DNA from: an uncultured bacterium
Lineage (GTDB): Bacteria > Verrucomicrobiota > Verrucomicrobiia > Opitutales > Intestinicryptomonadaceae
Length of the DNA stretch: 8,376 nucleotides
Reading direction: 5' to 3'
NCBI GenBank assembly: GCA_905214995.1
Contig: CAJMOT010000101.1
Location: 1 to 8,376, forward strand
This document shows positions 1 through 5,673 of this stretch, in pieces (the stretch's first letter is position 1; each line of letters starts with the position of its first letter). The translations under genes and the position numbers were made by a program. The notes beneath the pieces are model-generated. The model ran no database searches, had not been told where the DNA came from, and was given only the letters and a program-made list of their open reading frames with translations.

Positions 1-185
1 GCGGCCTCCACAAACCTGCCGTACCCGACCAAATCGCCGAGCGGATAGCCCGACACCGCGCATTCGGGAAACACCGCAAAGTCCGCGCCGCCGCGGGCGA
101 GCCGCGCGCAAGCGTCCGATATTTTGGCGGCGTTGGCGGAAAAGTCGCCCACGCGCGCGTTTATCTGTCCGATTCCGACTTTCAT
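1..185 (-). CDS. nadE: Glutamine-dependent NAD+ synthetase, N-terminal part (runs off the left edge)
   Basis: The minus-strand frame opens with ATG at 185 and gives 61 residues before the window ends. It begins MKVGIGQINARVGDFSANAA, and residues 34-48 read ADFAVFPECAVSGYP followed by LGDL. This is the start of a nitrilase-fold amidase domain: the first beta strand, a VGD-plus-asparagine turn, and the FPE segment whose Glu41 should be the first catalytic residue of the Glu-Lys-Cys triad. The GYP-x-GDL continuation is characteristic of the glutaminase half of NadE, which feeds ammonia to the synthetase half for amidation of nicotinate adenine dinucleotide to NAD+ in the cytoplasm. The rest, including the synthetase domain, lies outside the window, so another nitrilase-family amidase cannot be fully excluded. 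It lies 64 bases downstream of the metallopeptidase gene on the same strand. No normal Shine-Dalgarno is visible; a 9-bp hairpin ends 4 bases before the ATG. Confidence 0.85.
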   Translation of the reverse strand, partial: MKVGIGQINARVGDFSANAAKISDACARLARGGADFAVFPECAVSGYPLGDLVGYGRFVEA

Positions 186-189
186 CTAA

Positions 190-213
190 GGCGGAATATT
201 TTTTTATTCCGCC
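190..213 (-). promoter_or_regulatory. 9-bp inverted repeat just upstream of nadE start
   Basis: The arms at 190-198 and 205-213 (GGCGGAATA / TATTCCGCC on the minus strand) are perfect complements around a loop of six A on the minus strand. The hairpin ends only 4 bases before the nadE ATG at 185. There is no U-tract after it on the minus strand, so it is a poor Rho-independent terminator for the metallopeptidase transcript. It may instead control ribosome access to nadE. The structure is seen directly; the role is inference. Confidence 0.45.
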
Positions 214-249
214 GCGGTTTTGCAAGCGTAATCGAGACGCGGAGCGCGG

Positions 250-933
250 CTATTCGCGGGAGGAGTTGGCGCGCGCGAGCATGTACAGCAGCCAGCCGAG
301 CGACGACACGAAGGCCGCCACATATGTGAGGGCCGCGGCGTCCAGAACGCTCTCGACGCCCTCGGACTCCCCGCCCGCCCCGACTATGCCGAGCTCCCGC
401 AGGCTCTCCTTCGCCCGTGCGGAGGCGTTGAACTCCACGGGGAGCGTGACGAGCTGGAATACCGTAAGCACCAAGTATATCGCAACTCCGACGTAGAGGG
501 TCGCGACGCTGTGGAAGAGGAAGAATCCGCCTATCATGACGATCGGCAGGAGCTGGCATGCGAAATTAGTCACCGGCACGAGCGCCATGCGCAGGTTGAG
601 CGGGGCGTAGCCGACTTTGTGCTGGATTGCGTGGCCCGCCTCGTGCGCGGCGACCCCGAGGGCGGCGATGCTCGTGCCGTAAAAGTTGTCGCGGCTGAGG
701 GCTAGAACCTTTCTCGACGGGTCGTAGTGGTCGGTGAGGGTGCCGTCTATCGGAACTATGTCGACGTCGGAAATCCCCGCCGAGCGCATTACCGCCGCGG
801 CAGCGTCGCGCCCCGTAATCCCCGATGCGGAACGTATTTGGGAATAGCGCGAATACGCCCCCGAAACGCGGGCCTGCGCCCACAAGCCGACTATTATCGG
901 CGCCGCTATCAAAATAAGAAATTCCATCTGCAT
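250..933 (-). CDS. Membrane zinc metallopeptidase, YugP-like (Zn_peptidase_2)
   Basis: 227 residues are predicted from ATG at 933. A second ATG two codons later (927) and a TTG at 957 are alternatives; none has a clear Shine-Dalgarno. Residues 97-101 are HEAGH, the HExxH zinc site, followed by AIQHKVGYAP. A downstream LPVEFNASARA (residues 165-175) carries Glu167, the probable third zinc ligand, as in the YugP/neutral zinc metallopeptidase 2 family. Hydrophobic stretches at about 4-20, 123-141, 143-165 and 202-221 suggest a membrane-anchored protein with the protease site between the first and second segments. The length fits the family, which is around 225-235 residues. Physiological substrates are not established for this family. 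It sits between folA and nadE on the same strand, 56 bases after the folA stop, so co-transcription is possible unless the weak terminator in that gap works. Confidence 0.85.
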   Translation of the reverse strand: MQMEFLILIAAPIIVGLWAQARVSGAYSRYSQIRSASGITGRDAAAAVMRSAGISDVDIVPIDGTLTDHYDPSRKVLALSRDNFYGTSIAALGVAAHEAGHAIQHKVGYAPLNLRMALVPVTNFACQLLPIVMIGGFFLFHSVATLYVGVAIYLVLTVFQLVTLPVEFNASARAKESLRELGIVGAGGESEGVESVLDAAALTYVAAFVSSLGWLLYMLARANSSRE

Positions 934-955
934 TATGCCAGTTTGAATTGTTCGC

Positions 956-988
956 AAAAAATCCCGTCCTCCCCGAAGAAAGGGGAAT
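956..988 (-). terminator. Weak candidate terminator after folA
   Basis: Downstream of the folA stop on the minus strand, TCCCC and GGGGA (plus positions 982-986 and 970-974) form a 5-bp stem with a 7-base loop. A run of six U (956-961) follows 8 bases later. An alternative pairing of ATTCCC with GGGAT brings the hairpin next to the U-run but has a large loop. It could separate thyA-folA from the metallopeptidase gene, but it is marginal. Confidence 0.3.
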
Positions 989-989
989 T

Positions 990-1460
990 TTATTTCCTCA
1001 CATATCTTATAACGTCAAAAAGTTCGTTTTCTAAAACGGTTTCCCTTTCTTCAAACAGACCGGAAAAGTCAGGGAAAAACACGTCGCCGTCGGGCGAGAG
1101 CTTCACGCGGCTCAAAACGAGCTCCGAGCACAGCGGCAGGGCGGCGCGGTAGAGGGCGGCGCCCCCGCAAATCCACACCGTGCGCGGGTCGCCGTCGTAG
1201 GCGGCGGCGGCCTCTTCGAGCGAGGCGAACGCGCGCGCCCCGGAAACCTCCCCGGGCCGCGAGGTTATGACTGCGTTTTCGCGCCCCGGCAGCGGACGCG
1301 AACCGAGGCTCTCCCAAGTCCTGCGCCCCATGAGAAGCGCACCGCCGAGAGTCGTTCGCTTGAAGTGCCTGAAATCTTCGGAGATTCTCCACGGTATTTC
1401 AAGCCCCCTGCCTATCACGCCGTTCTCGGCCACAGCCGCTATCGCCTTGAAATTCGTCAT
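990..1460 (-). CDS. folA: Dihydrofolate reductase
   Basis: This 156-residue protein reduces dihydrofolate to tetrahydrofolate with NADPH in the cytoplasm. The N-terminus MTNFKAIAAVAENGVIGRG matches the first DHFR strand and the Met20-loop region. IPWRISEDFRHFKRTT (22-37) holds the active-site acid at Asp29, equivalent to E. coli Asp27. MGRRTWESLG (44-53) followed by RPLPGRENAVITSR (55-68) is the NADPH-binding signature. ICGGAALYRAAL (97-108) is the conserved GG-x-x-LY motif, and GDVFFPDF (125-132) matches the C-terminal GDxxFP element. The length is normal for a chromosomal type. Its ATG overlaps the thyA stop in an ATGA (1457-1460), which points to translational coupling and explains the lack of a separate ribosome site. 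ThyA makes dihydrofolate and FolA recycles it, so the pair is a functional unit. Confidence 0.97.
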   Translation of the reverse strand: MTNFKAIAAVAENGVIGRGLEIPWRISEDFRHFKRTTLGGALLMGRRTWESLGSRPLPGRENAVITSRPGEVSGARAFASLEEAAAAYDGDPRTVWICGGAALYRAALPLCSELVLSRVKLSPDGDVFFPDFSGLFEERETVLENELFDVIRYVRK

Positions 1461-2254
1461 ACGGCAATCGGAGCCTTTATGGCGGGATGCGGGTCGTAGC
1501 CCTCGAACGAGAAATCCTCAAATGTAAAGTCGCCGATATTCTTGCGCGCCGGATTCAGGCGGAGGGTCGGCAGCGGCCGGGGGTCGCGGGAGAGCTGCGT
1601 CTTGACCTGCTCGATGTGGTTTTTGTATATGTGCAAGTCTCCGAAAGTATGGATAAACTCCCTCGGCTTGTAGCCGCATACCTGGGCTACCATCATCGTG
1701 AGCATCGCGTACGAGGCAATGTTGAACGGCACACCGAGGAAGAGATCCGCGCTGCGTTGGTAGAGCTGGCAACGCAGTTCGCCCGAGCCGTTGACGTGGA
1801 ACTGGAACAGCGCGTGGCACGGCGGGAGCGCCATCTTGTCGAGCTCGCCGGGATTCCACGCGCTCACGATGTGCCTGCGCCCGAAAGGGTCCTTTTTCAG
1901 GCCCTCTATGAGCCTGTCTATCTGGTTGACGCTGCGGCCGTCGGGAGCCCTCCAATCCGTCCACTGCGCCCCGTATATGCGCCCGAGATTGCCGTCTTTG
2001 TCTGCCCACTCGTCCCAAATGGTCACGCGGTTGTCGTTCAGGTATTTTATGTTGGTGTCGCCCTTCAAGAACCACAGCAGCTCGTAGATTATCGAGCGCG
2101 TGTGGAGCTTCTTCGTGGTGAGCAGCGGGAAGGAGCCGCGCAGGTCGAAACGCGCCTGCGCCCCGAATACGCCGATTGTGCCGACGCCCGTGCGGTCGGA
2201 GCGTTCCTCGCCGTTTTCGAGGACGAATTTGAGCAAATCGAGATATTGTTTCAT
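1457..2254 (-). CDS. thyA: Thymidylate synthase
   Basis: This 265-residue protein methylates dUMP to dTMP, using 5,10-methylene-tetrahydrofolate as both carbon donor and reductant. MKQYLDLLKFVLENGEERSD leads into RTGVGT, where Arg21 is the phosphate-binding loop arginine. FPLLTTKKLHTRSIIYELLWF (42-62) is the conserved substrate and cofactor helix region. GRRHIVSAWNP (125-135) gives the two arginines reaching from the partner subunit. LPPCHALFQF (143-152) carries the catalytic Cys146. QRSADLFLGVPFNIASYA (166-183) is the dUMP-recognition segment. The C-terminus APIAV matches the closing tail of the family. All expected motifs are intact and the length is essentially that of the E. coli enzyme (264). 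It is the first gene of the minus-strand block, overlaps folA by 4 bases, and is preceded by 295 bases without a gene. Confidence 0.98.
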   Translation of the reverse strand: MKQYLDLLKFVLENGEERSDRTGVGTIGVFGAQARFDLRGSFPLLTTKKLHTRSIIYELLWFLKGDTNIKYLNDNRVTIWDEWADKDGNLGRIYGAQWTDWRAPDGRSVNQIDRLIEGLKKDPFGRRHIVSAWNPGELDKMALPPCHALFQFHVNGSGELRCQLYQRSADLFLGVPFNIASYAMLTMMVAQVCGYKPREFIHTFGDLHIYKNHIEQVKTQLSRDPRPLPTLRLNPARKNIGDFTFEDFSFEGYDPHPAIKAPIAV

Positions 2255-2287
2255 AACTGGCGTGCCGAAAAATTAAATTGAAGGGAG

Positions 2288-2315
2288 CATATACCGAATC
2301 GCGCGGGCTATGCAA
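2288..2315 (-). promoter_or_regulatory. Candidate sigma-70 promoter for thyA-folA
   Basis: On the minus strand, TTGCAT (2315-2310) and TATATG (2293-2288) are 16 bases apart, roughly 34 bases before the thyA ATG at 2254. Each hexamer is a moderate match to the consensus. The rest of the 2255-2549 gap between thyA and tRNA-Lys holds GC-rich short hairpins and small overlapping frames but nothing that looks like a gene. No independent evidence supports this promoter. Confidence 0.3.
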
Positions 2316-2502
2316 CCACAAACCGGCTCCGTAGCCGTCCGGTACGCAAAGGCGGCGGCAAAGATGCGGCGCGGGCTCCGGCAAAGAAAACGCCCCGCCG
2401 CGAAAAATTGCGGCTTTGCGGGCGGATTCCAAAAGCTTTATACGCCCCGCGCCGCTTTGCGAATGCCTTCCCCGCAATCCCGAAAAAATATTCATTTTTT
2501 TC

Positions 2503-2530
2503 TTGCATAGAAGAGGCAAAAGAGTACTTT
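2503..2530 (+). promoter_or_regulatory. Candidate promoter for tRNA-Lys
   Basis: TTGCAT (2503-2508) and TACTTT (2525-2530) are 16 bases apart, and the -10-like box lies 19 bases before the mature tRNA 5' end. The position is right for a tRNA promoter, but the -10 match is poor. The assignment relies mainly on the need for a promoter here. Confidence 0.3.
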
Positions 2531-2549
2531 ACGCGAATTGTCATTTATT

Positions 2550-2622
<73 letters not shown>

Positions 2623-2631
2623 CTTCATTTG

Positions 2632-2680
2632 AAAGCCCGCAATCCGCATAAACAAAGGATTCGCGGGCTTTGTCGTTTTT
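2632..2680 (+). terminator. Rho-independent terminator of tRNA-Lys
   Basis: AAAGCCCGC then AATCC (2632-2645) pair with GGATT and GCGGGCTTT (2657-2671) with a single bulged C at 2662 and an 11-base loop. The tail 2672-2680 is U-rich, ending in five T. The stem of about 14 bp makes this one of the clearest signals in the window. Confidence 0.85.
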
Positions 2681-2852
2681 GCCGACCGCTAGCGCGGGGA
2701 GCTGCAGGCCAAATAACCTTTTGCAATCCTTCAAAGATTATCACTTACAAAAGACGACGTTTTGCAGCCAAGATCAACCCCGCGATATTTCAAAAATCTA
2801 TTTTGGTCAAGCCCAAAGGTTGTGGAATAAGAATTATCAGGAGGCGGGTTTT

Positions 2853-2921
2853 TCATAGCGTCACTCCGCATTCTACGAGTACCCCGAGTCGATAGTTTTC
2901 AAAGTTCCTGTATCCGTAAGC
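2853..2921 (-). pseudogene. ISL3-like transposase, C-terminal remnant
   Basis: On the minus strand, the 22 codons before a TGA at 2855-2853 read AYGYRNFENYRLGVLVEC and then GVTL. This resembles the closing segment of ISL3-family (DDE_Tnp_ISL3) transposases, where an A-(Y/F)-G-(Y/F)-R-N-F-x-N-(Y/F)-(R/K) motif lies near the C-terminus. Nothing of the catalytic DDE domain precedes it. The frame instead runs back through the 78-bp repeat (residues ADPFLLANGFFDMSQ) and is closed by a TAG at 2978-2976. The transposase therefore seems cut just before the AYG codons, exactly where the repeat ends. About 70 bases further on (roughly 2780-2850) there may be the old 3' end of the insertion sequence, but I cannot identify an inverted terminal repeat. 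The family call rests on a short motif. Confidence 0.5.
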
Positions 2922-2922
2922 C

Positions 2923-3000
2923 TGGGACATATCAAAAAATCCATTCGCAAGAAGAAACGGGTCTGCCGGACGTCCCTAGCGTAGTACTTGGGAAGTTAAT
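2923..3000 (+). repeat. Copy A of a 75-78 bp dispersed repeat
   Basis: This segment matches 5407-5481 in the same orientation. After the shared opening TGGGACAT and one mismatch, 37 bases (2932-2968 versus 5416-5452) are identical. The right part has several substitutions plus small indels, then both copies share AAGTTAAT at the end. Homology stops sharply on both sides. The arms GGGAC (2924-2928) and GTCCC (2972-2976) still pair but the stem is shorter than in copy B. The left end abuts the transposase remnant, and the right end contains the TAA stop of the minus-strand reading frame 2996-3346. Confidence 0.85.
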
Positions 3001-3380
3001 TGTTAATACCCTTATGCGGATAGATATTGTAAGCCATGCCCGCGTTAACGGCGGGTATTTGTTCTCGGCAGATTTCATAGCCGTTTAGATTCATAACAAA
3101 GATATTCTTGTTATTATCATCTTCCTCTTGCGTAGTATCAGCTGCGCTGCCGTCGAATATGTCTCTTACGCAAACAGCATCAGCAGTTTCTTCTATCTTA
3201 AAATAGCTTGTACTTCCCTTGCATAAGCAAAGTTTGGGAATTCCCGTATATTTTGCCTTGAAAGTAATGTCAATTCCCTGCCATTTGTCTTTGGGTTGGA
3301 TATATCCGCTATTGTCTATATCGTCGCTTTTAGATACTTCGGACAAGCTTCCTGTTCTCTATGTCAATGTATAGCGTCAT
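2996..3380 (-). pseudogene. Frameshifted hypothetical gene, acidic product, possibly phage-derived
   Basis: A minus-strand ATG at 3380 opens MTLYIDIENRKLVRSI and stops at 3332-3330. A frame one base off is open from 3358 to the TAA at 2996 and has no ATG near its beginning, only a TTG at 3346. Read as one gene with a single-base shift between 3358 and 3333, it gives MTLYIDIENRKLVR joined to SKSDDIDNSGYIQPKDKWQG, about 125 residues in total. The product is acidic, with a TTQEEDDNN stretch mid-protein, no signal peptide and no membrane segment. The opening YIDIENRKLV reminds me of small phage or prophage structural-region proteins, but I cannot assign a family. The alternative is a TTG-started intact small gene of 116 residues; no ribosome site at proper spacing supports that. 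Its A/T-richer codons differ from the housekeeping genes to the left. Confidence 0.45.
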
Positions 3381-3440
3381 ACATAAGATATAGAATGTCA
3401 AAAAAAAAACGGAATTCAAATTTGTCTATGCGTTCAATAA

Positions 3441-3459
3441 ACGCGCCAGTAAAGCGCGT
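3441..3459. promoter_or_regulatory. Inverted repeat upstream of the PEP-CTERM gene
   Basis: ACGCGC (3441-3446) and GCGCGT (3454-3459) are perfect 6-bp arms around CAGTAAA, 63 bases before the start codon at 3523. It could be an operator or a small hairpin. A possible promoter follows: TTGAAA at 3477-3482 and GATAAA at 3501-3506 with an 18-base spacer. Neither signal is strong. Confidence 0.25.
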
Positions 3460-3522
3460 AAACGCCGCTAATATGCTTGAAAAAAACTTGACCGGGAGGA
3501 GATAAAAGCAGAAAGTCCATAC

Positions 3523-5076
3523 ATGATACGCAATTTTCTTTCTCTTTCAGCAGTATTATCTATCGGAATCAGCCTTTCCAGTGCAATGGCGCAGGATCCT
3601 TCCGTTAATATAACAATAAACGAGTACACTCCTGACGATGTCGTGGGCGTTACAGACGGAAATTCCGTCGAGAAAATCGATATTACAGTCAATGGAACCG
3701 GGCGAACCGACATTATAGGCGGGCATCTTGCCGCCGTAAATGGAGGAACGGTGGGAGAGTCAAATTATAACGCGGATGCCGATTCGCTCTATGACTCCGA
3801 ATTTGACGCGGTCTCCGTCACGCTCAACGGAGGCAACATAAGGCAAGCTTTAAGATCTAACGCGAGTAATGTCTCGAGCATAATCTACGGGAATGTGGTG
3901 TACAACATAAATTCCGGAAGCGTCGGAATTGGGTCCGGATATTCGTCGGACCCAATGTATGTGATGGGAACGGGATATTACGGGCAAAAAGGTTCCTCCA
4001 CAAATGAAGTCTACGGGAATGTCACAGTAAATATAGGGCAATCCGGCGGTTCTGCATCGGACGTTTTTATAGGATATAATGCTGGCAACAGCGCCAATGG
4101 ATTTGTTGTAGGCGCGGGTACGGGAACAGTTCGCGGAGATGTTTCGATTAATATGCAAAGCGGTTCGGCTGGATATCTCTTTGGCGCTTCTTACGGCTCC
4201 GTCGTGCGGGGAAGCACCTATGTCACTGTCGGTGAGGGCGCCCGGGTAAGCTATTATGTGCTCGCCGGAGGTTCAAATATAAACGACAATTTCTCAAGCG
4301 ACATAGCGGGCTCAACAAATGTGCTGATACAGGGAAGCGTGGGAACGAATATTTATGGAGGACACTACTCCGGAGGAACCAGAGGGAGCATAGGAGGGAA
4401 CGTGAACGTCACTGTTGACGGAGGCAGCGTGGGCGGCACGATCTATGGAGGCGTTGGCTCCATCGCCGGAAATGTAAACATAGTTCTCAACAACGCAAAT
4501 GTGGGCGGCAACATCTACGCGGGCTCAGAGAATGGAAGAGGAGGCTCTGTAGCGGGCGATGTCAATGTGTCGATTTCCGGAAATTCAAATGTAGTTGGCG
4601 CAATTTACTCAGGCTCCGCTTCCGGGAATAAAAATCTATCTATAAAATCGTACGTCGGAACGAATAGCTTGAGAATTTCGGATTTTGATGCCGTAAACGT
4701 TTCCGATAGCGTAGTCGCCTTTGAAACTCCTTTCCATACAACCTTACTAAGCGTAAACGAGGGCTCCGACATTTCCTTGGCTTCCGGAACAACCTTTGAC
4801 ACTATCGAGTTGCTGTTCGCGGAGACAGAGGTTTCTACGGGAAGAGAAGTTTCTTTAGATTCTTTTTTCTCTGACGATGCCTCAACAATCGTTCTATCGG
4901 CTATAAGCGGAGGCAATACTGAAGTGTCGTTATTTGATTCAGACGGGCAACAATGGAATGTTATCTACGAAGAAGGCGCTCTGACAGTGGGAAGCGCGGT
5001 ACCAGAACCTTCAAGCTATGCGGCGATATTCGGCGCCCTGGCGCTTGCCTTCGTTGCCTATCGCAGGAGAAAGTAG
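3523..5076 (+). CDS. Secreted PEP-CTERM-anchored protein with G-rich beta-strand repeats
   Basis: 517 residues from ATG at 3523. Residues 1-23 (MIRNFLSLSAVLSIGISLSS then AMA) form a Sec signal peptide with likely cleavage after Ala23. The C-terminus is a textbook PEP-CTERM sorting signal: VPEPSS with PEP at 494-496, a hydrophobic helix from about 500 to 512, and the basic end RRRK. This predicts export, recognition by an exosortase and cell-surface placement. Between them, residues 95-370 hold about nine imperfect repeats of an alternating strand plus turn, seen as NVTVDGGSVGGTIYGG, NIVLNNANVGGNIYAG and NVSISGNSNVVGAIYSG. This suggests a right-handed beta-helix or adhesin-like solenoid. Residues 370-490 are non-repetitive and rich in Ser and acidic residues. 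No catalytic motif is visible. A purine stretch AGAAAG lies 7 bases before the ATG; the better GGGAGGAG is too far (about 21 bases) unless the start is elsewhere. It stands alone, with its own terminator 22 bases downstream. Codons are A/T-richer than in the flanking genes, consistent with acquisition. Confidence 0.9.
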   Translation: MIRNFLSLSAVLSIGISLSSAMAQDPSVNITINEYTPDDVVGVTDGNSVEKIDITVNGTGRTDIIGGHLAAVNGGTVGESNYNADADSLYDSEFDAVSVTLNGGNIRQALRSNASNVSSIIYGNVVYNINSGSVGIGSGYSSDPMYVMGTGYYGQKGSSTNEVYGNVTVNIGQSGGSASDVFIGYNAGNSANGFVVGAGTGTVRGDVSINMQSGSAGYLFGASYGSVVRGSTYVTVGEGARVSYYVLAGGSNINDNFSSDIAGSTNVLIQGSVGTNIYGGHYSGGTRGSIGGNVNVTVDGGSVGGTIYGGVGSIAGNVNIVLNNANVGGNIYAGSENGRGGSVAGDVNVSISGNSNVVGAIYSGSASGNKNLSIKSYVGTNSLRISDFDAVNVSDSVVAFETPFHTTLLSVNEGSDISLASGTTFDTIELLFAETEVSTGREVSLDSFFSDDASTIVLSAISGGNTEVSLFDSDGQQWNVIYEEGALTVGSAVPEPSSYAAIFGALALAFVAYRRRK

Positions 5077-5098
5077 CGTAAATTAAAGATAATTTCTT

Positions 5099-5129
5099 AG
5101 AGCTTCTCAATTCGGGGAGCTCTTTTTTT
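5099..5129 (+). terminator. Rho-independent terminator of the PEP-CTERM gene
   Basis: AGAGCTTCTC (5099-5108) pairs with GGGGAGCTCT (5114-5123) through ten pairs, two of them G-U, around a 5-base loop. Six T follow directly (5124-5129). It lies 22 bases after the stop codon, so the gene is monocistronic. Confidence 0.85.
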
Positions 5130-5406
5130 ACCATTTTCCTGTTGGGCGGTTTTCAGTATCGAATTTAAGCTTTAAAGACGTGCAACCGCACTTTAGGCAT
5201 TTTCCCATTCCAAGGCGGACGGAAGCATTCCAATATTGGCATTTATCGCAAATTGCTTGGCGCCTATACGAGCGGCGCATACGCGAAACGCCCTGTGTTT
5301 AATGGGAATTGCAAGAGGCGTCCGGGGACATTGCAAGGAGCTTGCAATTTAAAATACGCCGAAAAGAGACAAATTTCTCAAACGTTCGATTTATTTCCTC
5401 AAACCG

Positions 5407-5481
5407 TGGGACATTTCAAAAAATCCATTCGCAAGAAGAAACGGGTCTGCCGAATGTCCCTGCCGTATTTGGCAAGTTAAT
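5407..5481 (+). repeat. Copy B of the 75-78 bp dispersed repeat, with perfect 8-bp terminal hairpin
   Basis: Direct-repeat partner of 2923-3000. GGGACATT (5408-5415) and AATGTCCC (5453-5460) are perfect inverted arms enclosing 37 bases that are almost wholly within the identical core. The last 20 bases, up to AAGTTAAT, lie outside the hairpin and are less conserved between the copies. On the minus strand both copies encode a similar peptide, ADPFLLANGFFEMSH here and ADPFLLANGFFDMSQ in copy A, but flanking frames close quickly, so a coding role is doubtful. Confidence 0.85.
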
Positions 5482-5621
5482 AGATTCCTTGTATTACAAT
5501 GCCGTCGCCAACTCATGGTGCCAAGTGGCGGTTGCAGTTTTAGTTGCACGTCTGGTGTGGTCGGGCTTTTGTTGAGCCCTAATAATCAACTATTTGCAAA
5601 CAGAGGTGTTGTCTCATAAAT

Positions 5622-5655
5622 AAGCCCAGATTCAGAACTTGCTGAAAATGGGCTT
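5622..5655 (-). terminator. Hairpin downstream of tRNA-Ser, weak terminator
   Basis: AAGCCCA (5622-5628) pairs with TGGGCTT (5649-5655), and an inner TTCAG/CTGAA stem (5631-5635, 5642-5646) extends it across a two-base internal loop on each side. On the minus strand the hairpin starts 19 bases after the tRNA-Ser 3' end and is followed by ATTTATGAGA, which is only mildly U-rich. It is in the right place for the tRNA-Ser terminator. Confidence 0.5.
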
Positions 5656-5673
5656 GTTGCGTGAAATTTTAAA

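Larger units (their letters stand above)
5130..5673. other. Gene-poor stretch between the PEP-CTERM gene and tRNA-Ser
   Basis: I see no convincing gene here. Contents are the 75-bp repeat copy B (5407-5481); a perfect inverted repeat ATTGCAA / TTGCAAT at 5330-5336 and 5342-5348; an extra GGGACATT at 5325-5332; a small GGGCT/AGCCC hairpin near 5565-5580; and the hairpin behind tRNA-Ser. A plus-strand frame of 88 codons (5309-5575) crosses the repeat but has no ribosome site or recognisable motif. The stretch resembles degraded mobile-element debris, but nothing identifies the element. Confidence 0.5.

Noticed and set aside
1487..2281. Plus-strand open frame of 264 codons
   Set aside because: It is the antisense shadow of thyA, whose catalytic motifs are all intact on the minus strand.
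1518..2519. Minus-strand open frame of 333 codons
   Set aside because: It overlaps thyA in another frame, is arginine-rich in the manner of GC-rich shadow frames, and has no recognisable motif.
2308..2544. Minus-strand frame of 78 codons upstream of thyA
   Set aside because: It covers the probable thyA and tRNA-Lys promoters, has basic low-complexity composition and no homology I can recall.
2730..2857. A 41-codon minus-strand frame starting in an ATGA overlap with the transposase remnant stop
   Set aside because: The overlap looks like translational coupling, but the frame lies in the expected 3' end of an insertion sequence and has no recognisable features.
5407..5481. Repeat as an integron attC site or one unit of a CRISPR array
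   Set aside because: The right end does not fit the GTTRRRY core site with its complementary partner, and there are only two copies, 2.4 kb apart, with no spacer regularity.
5309..5575. Plus-strand frame of 88 codons through repeat copy B
   Set aside because: It has no Shine-Dalgarno, and the equivalent frame at copy A has unrelated flanking residues.
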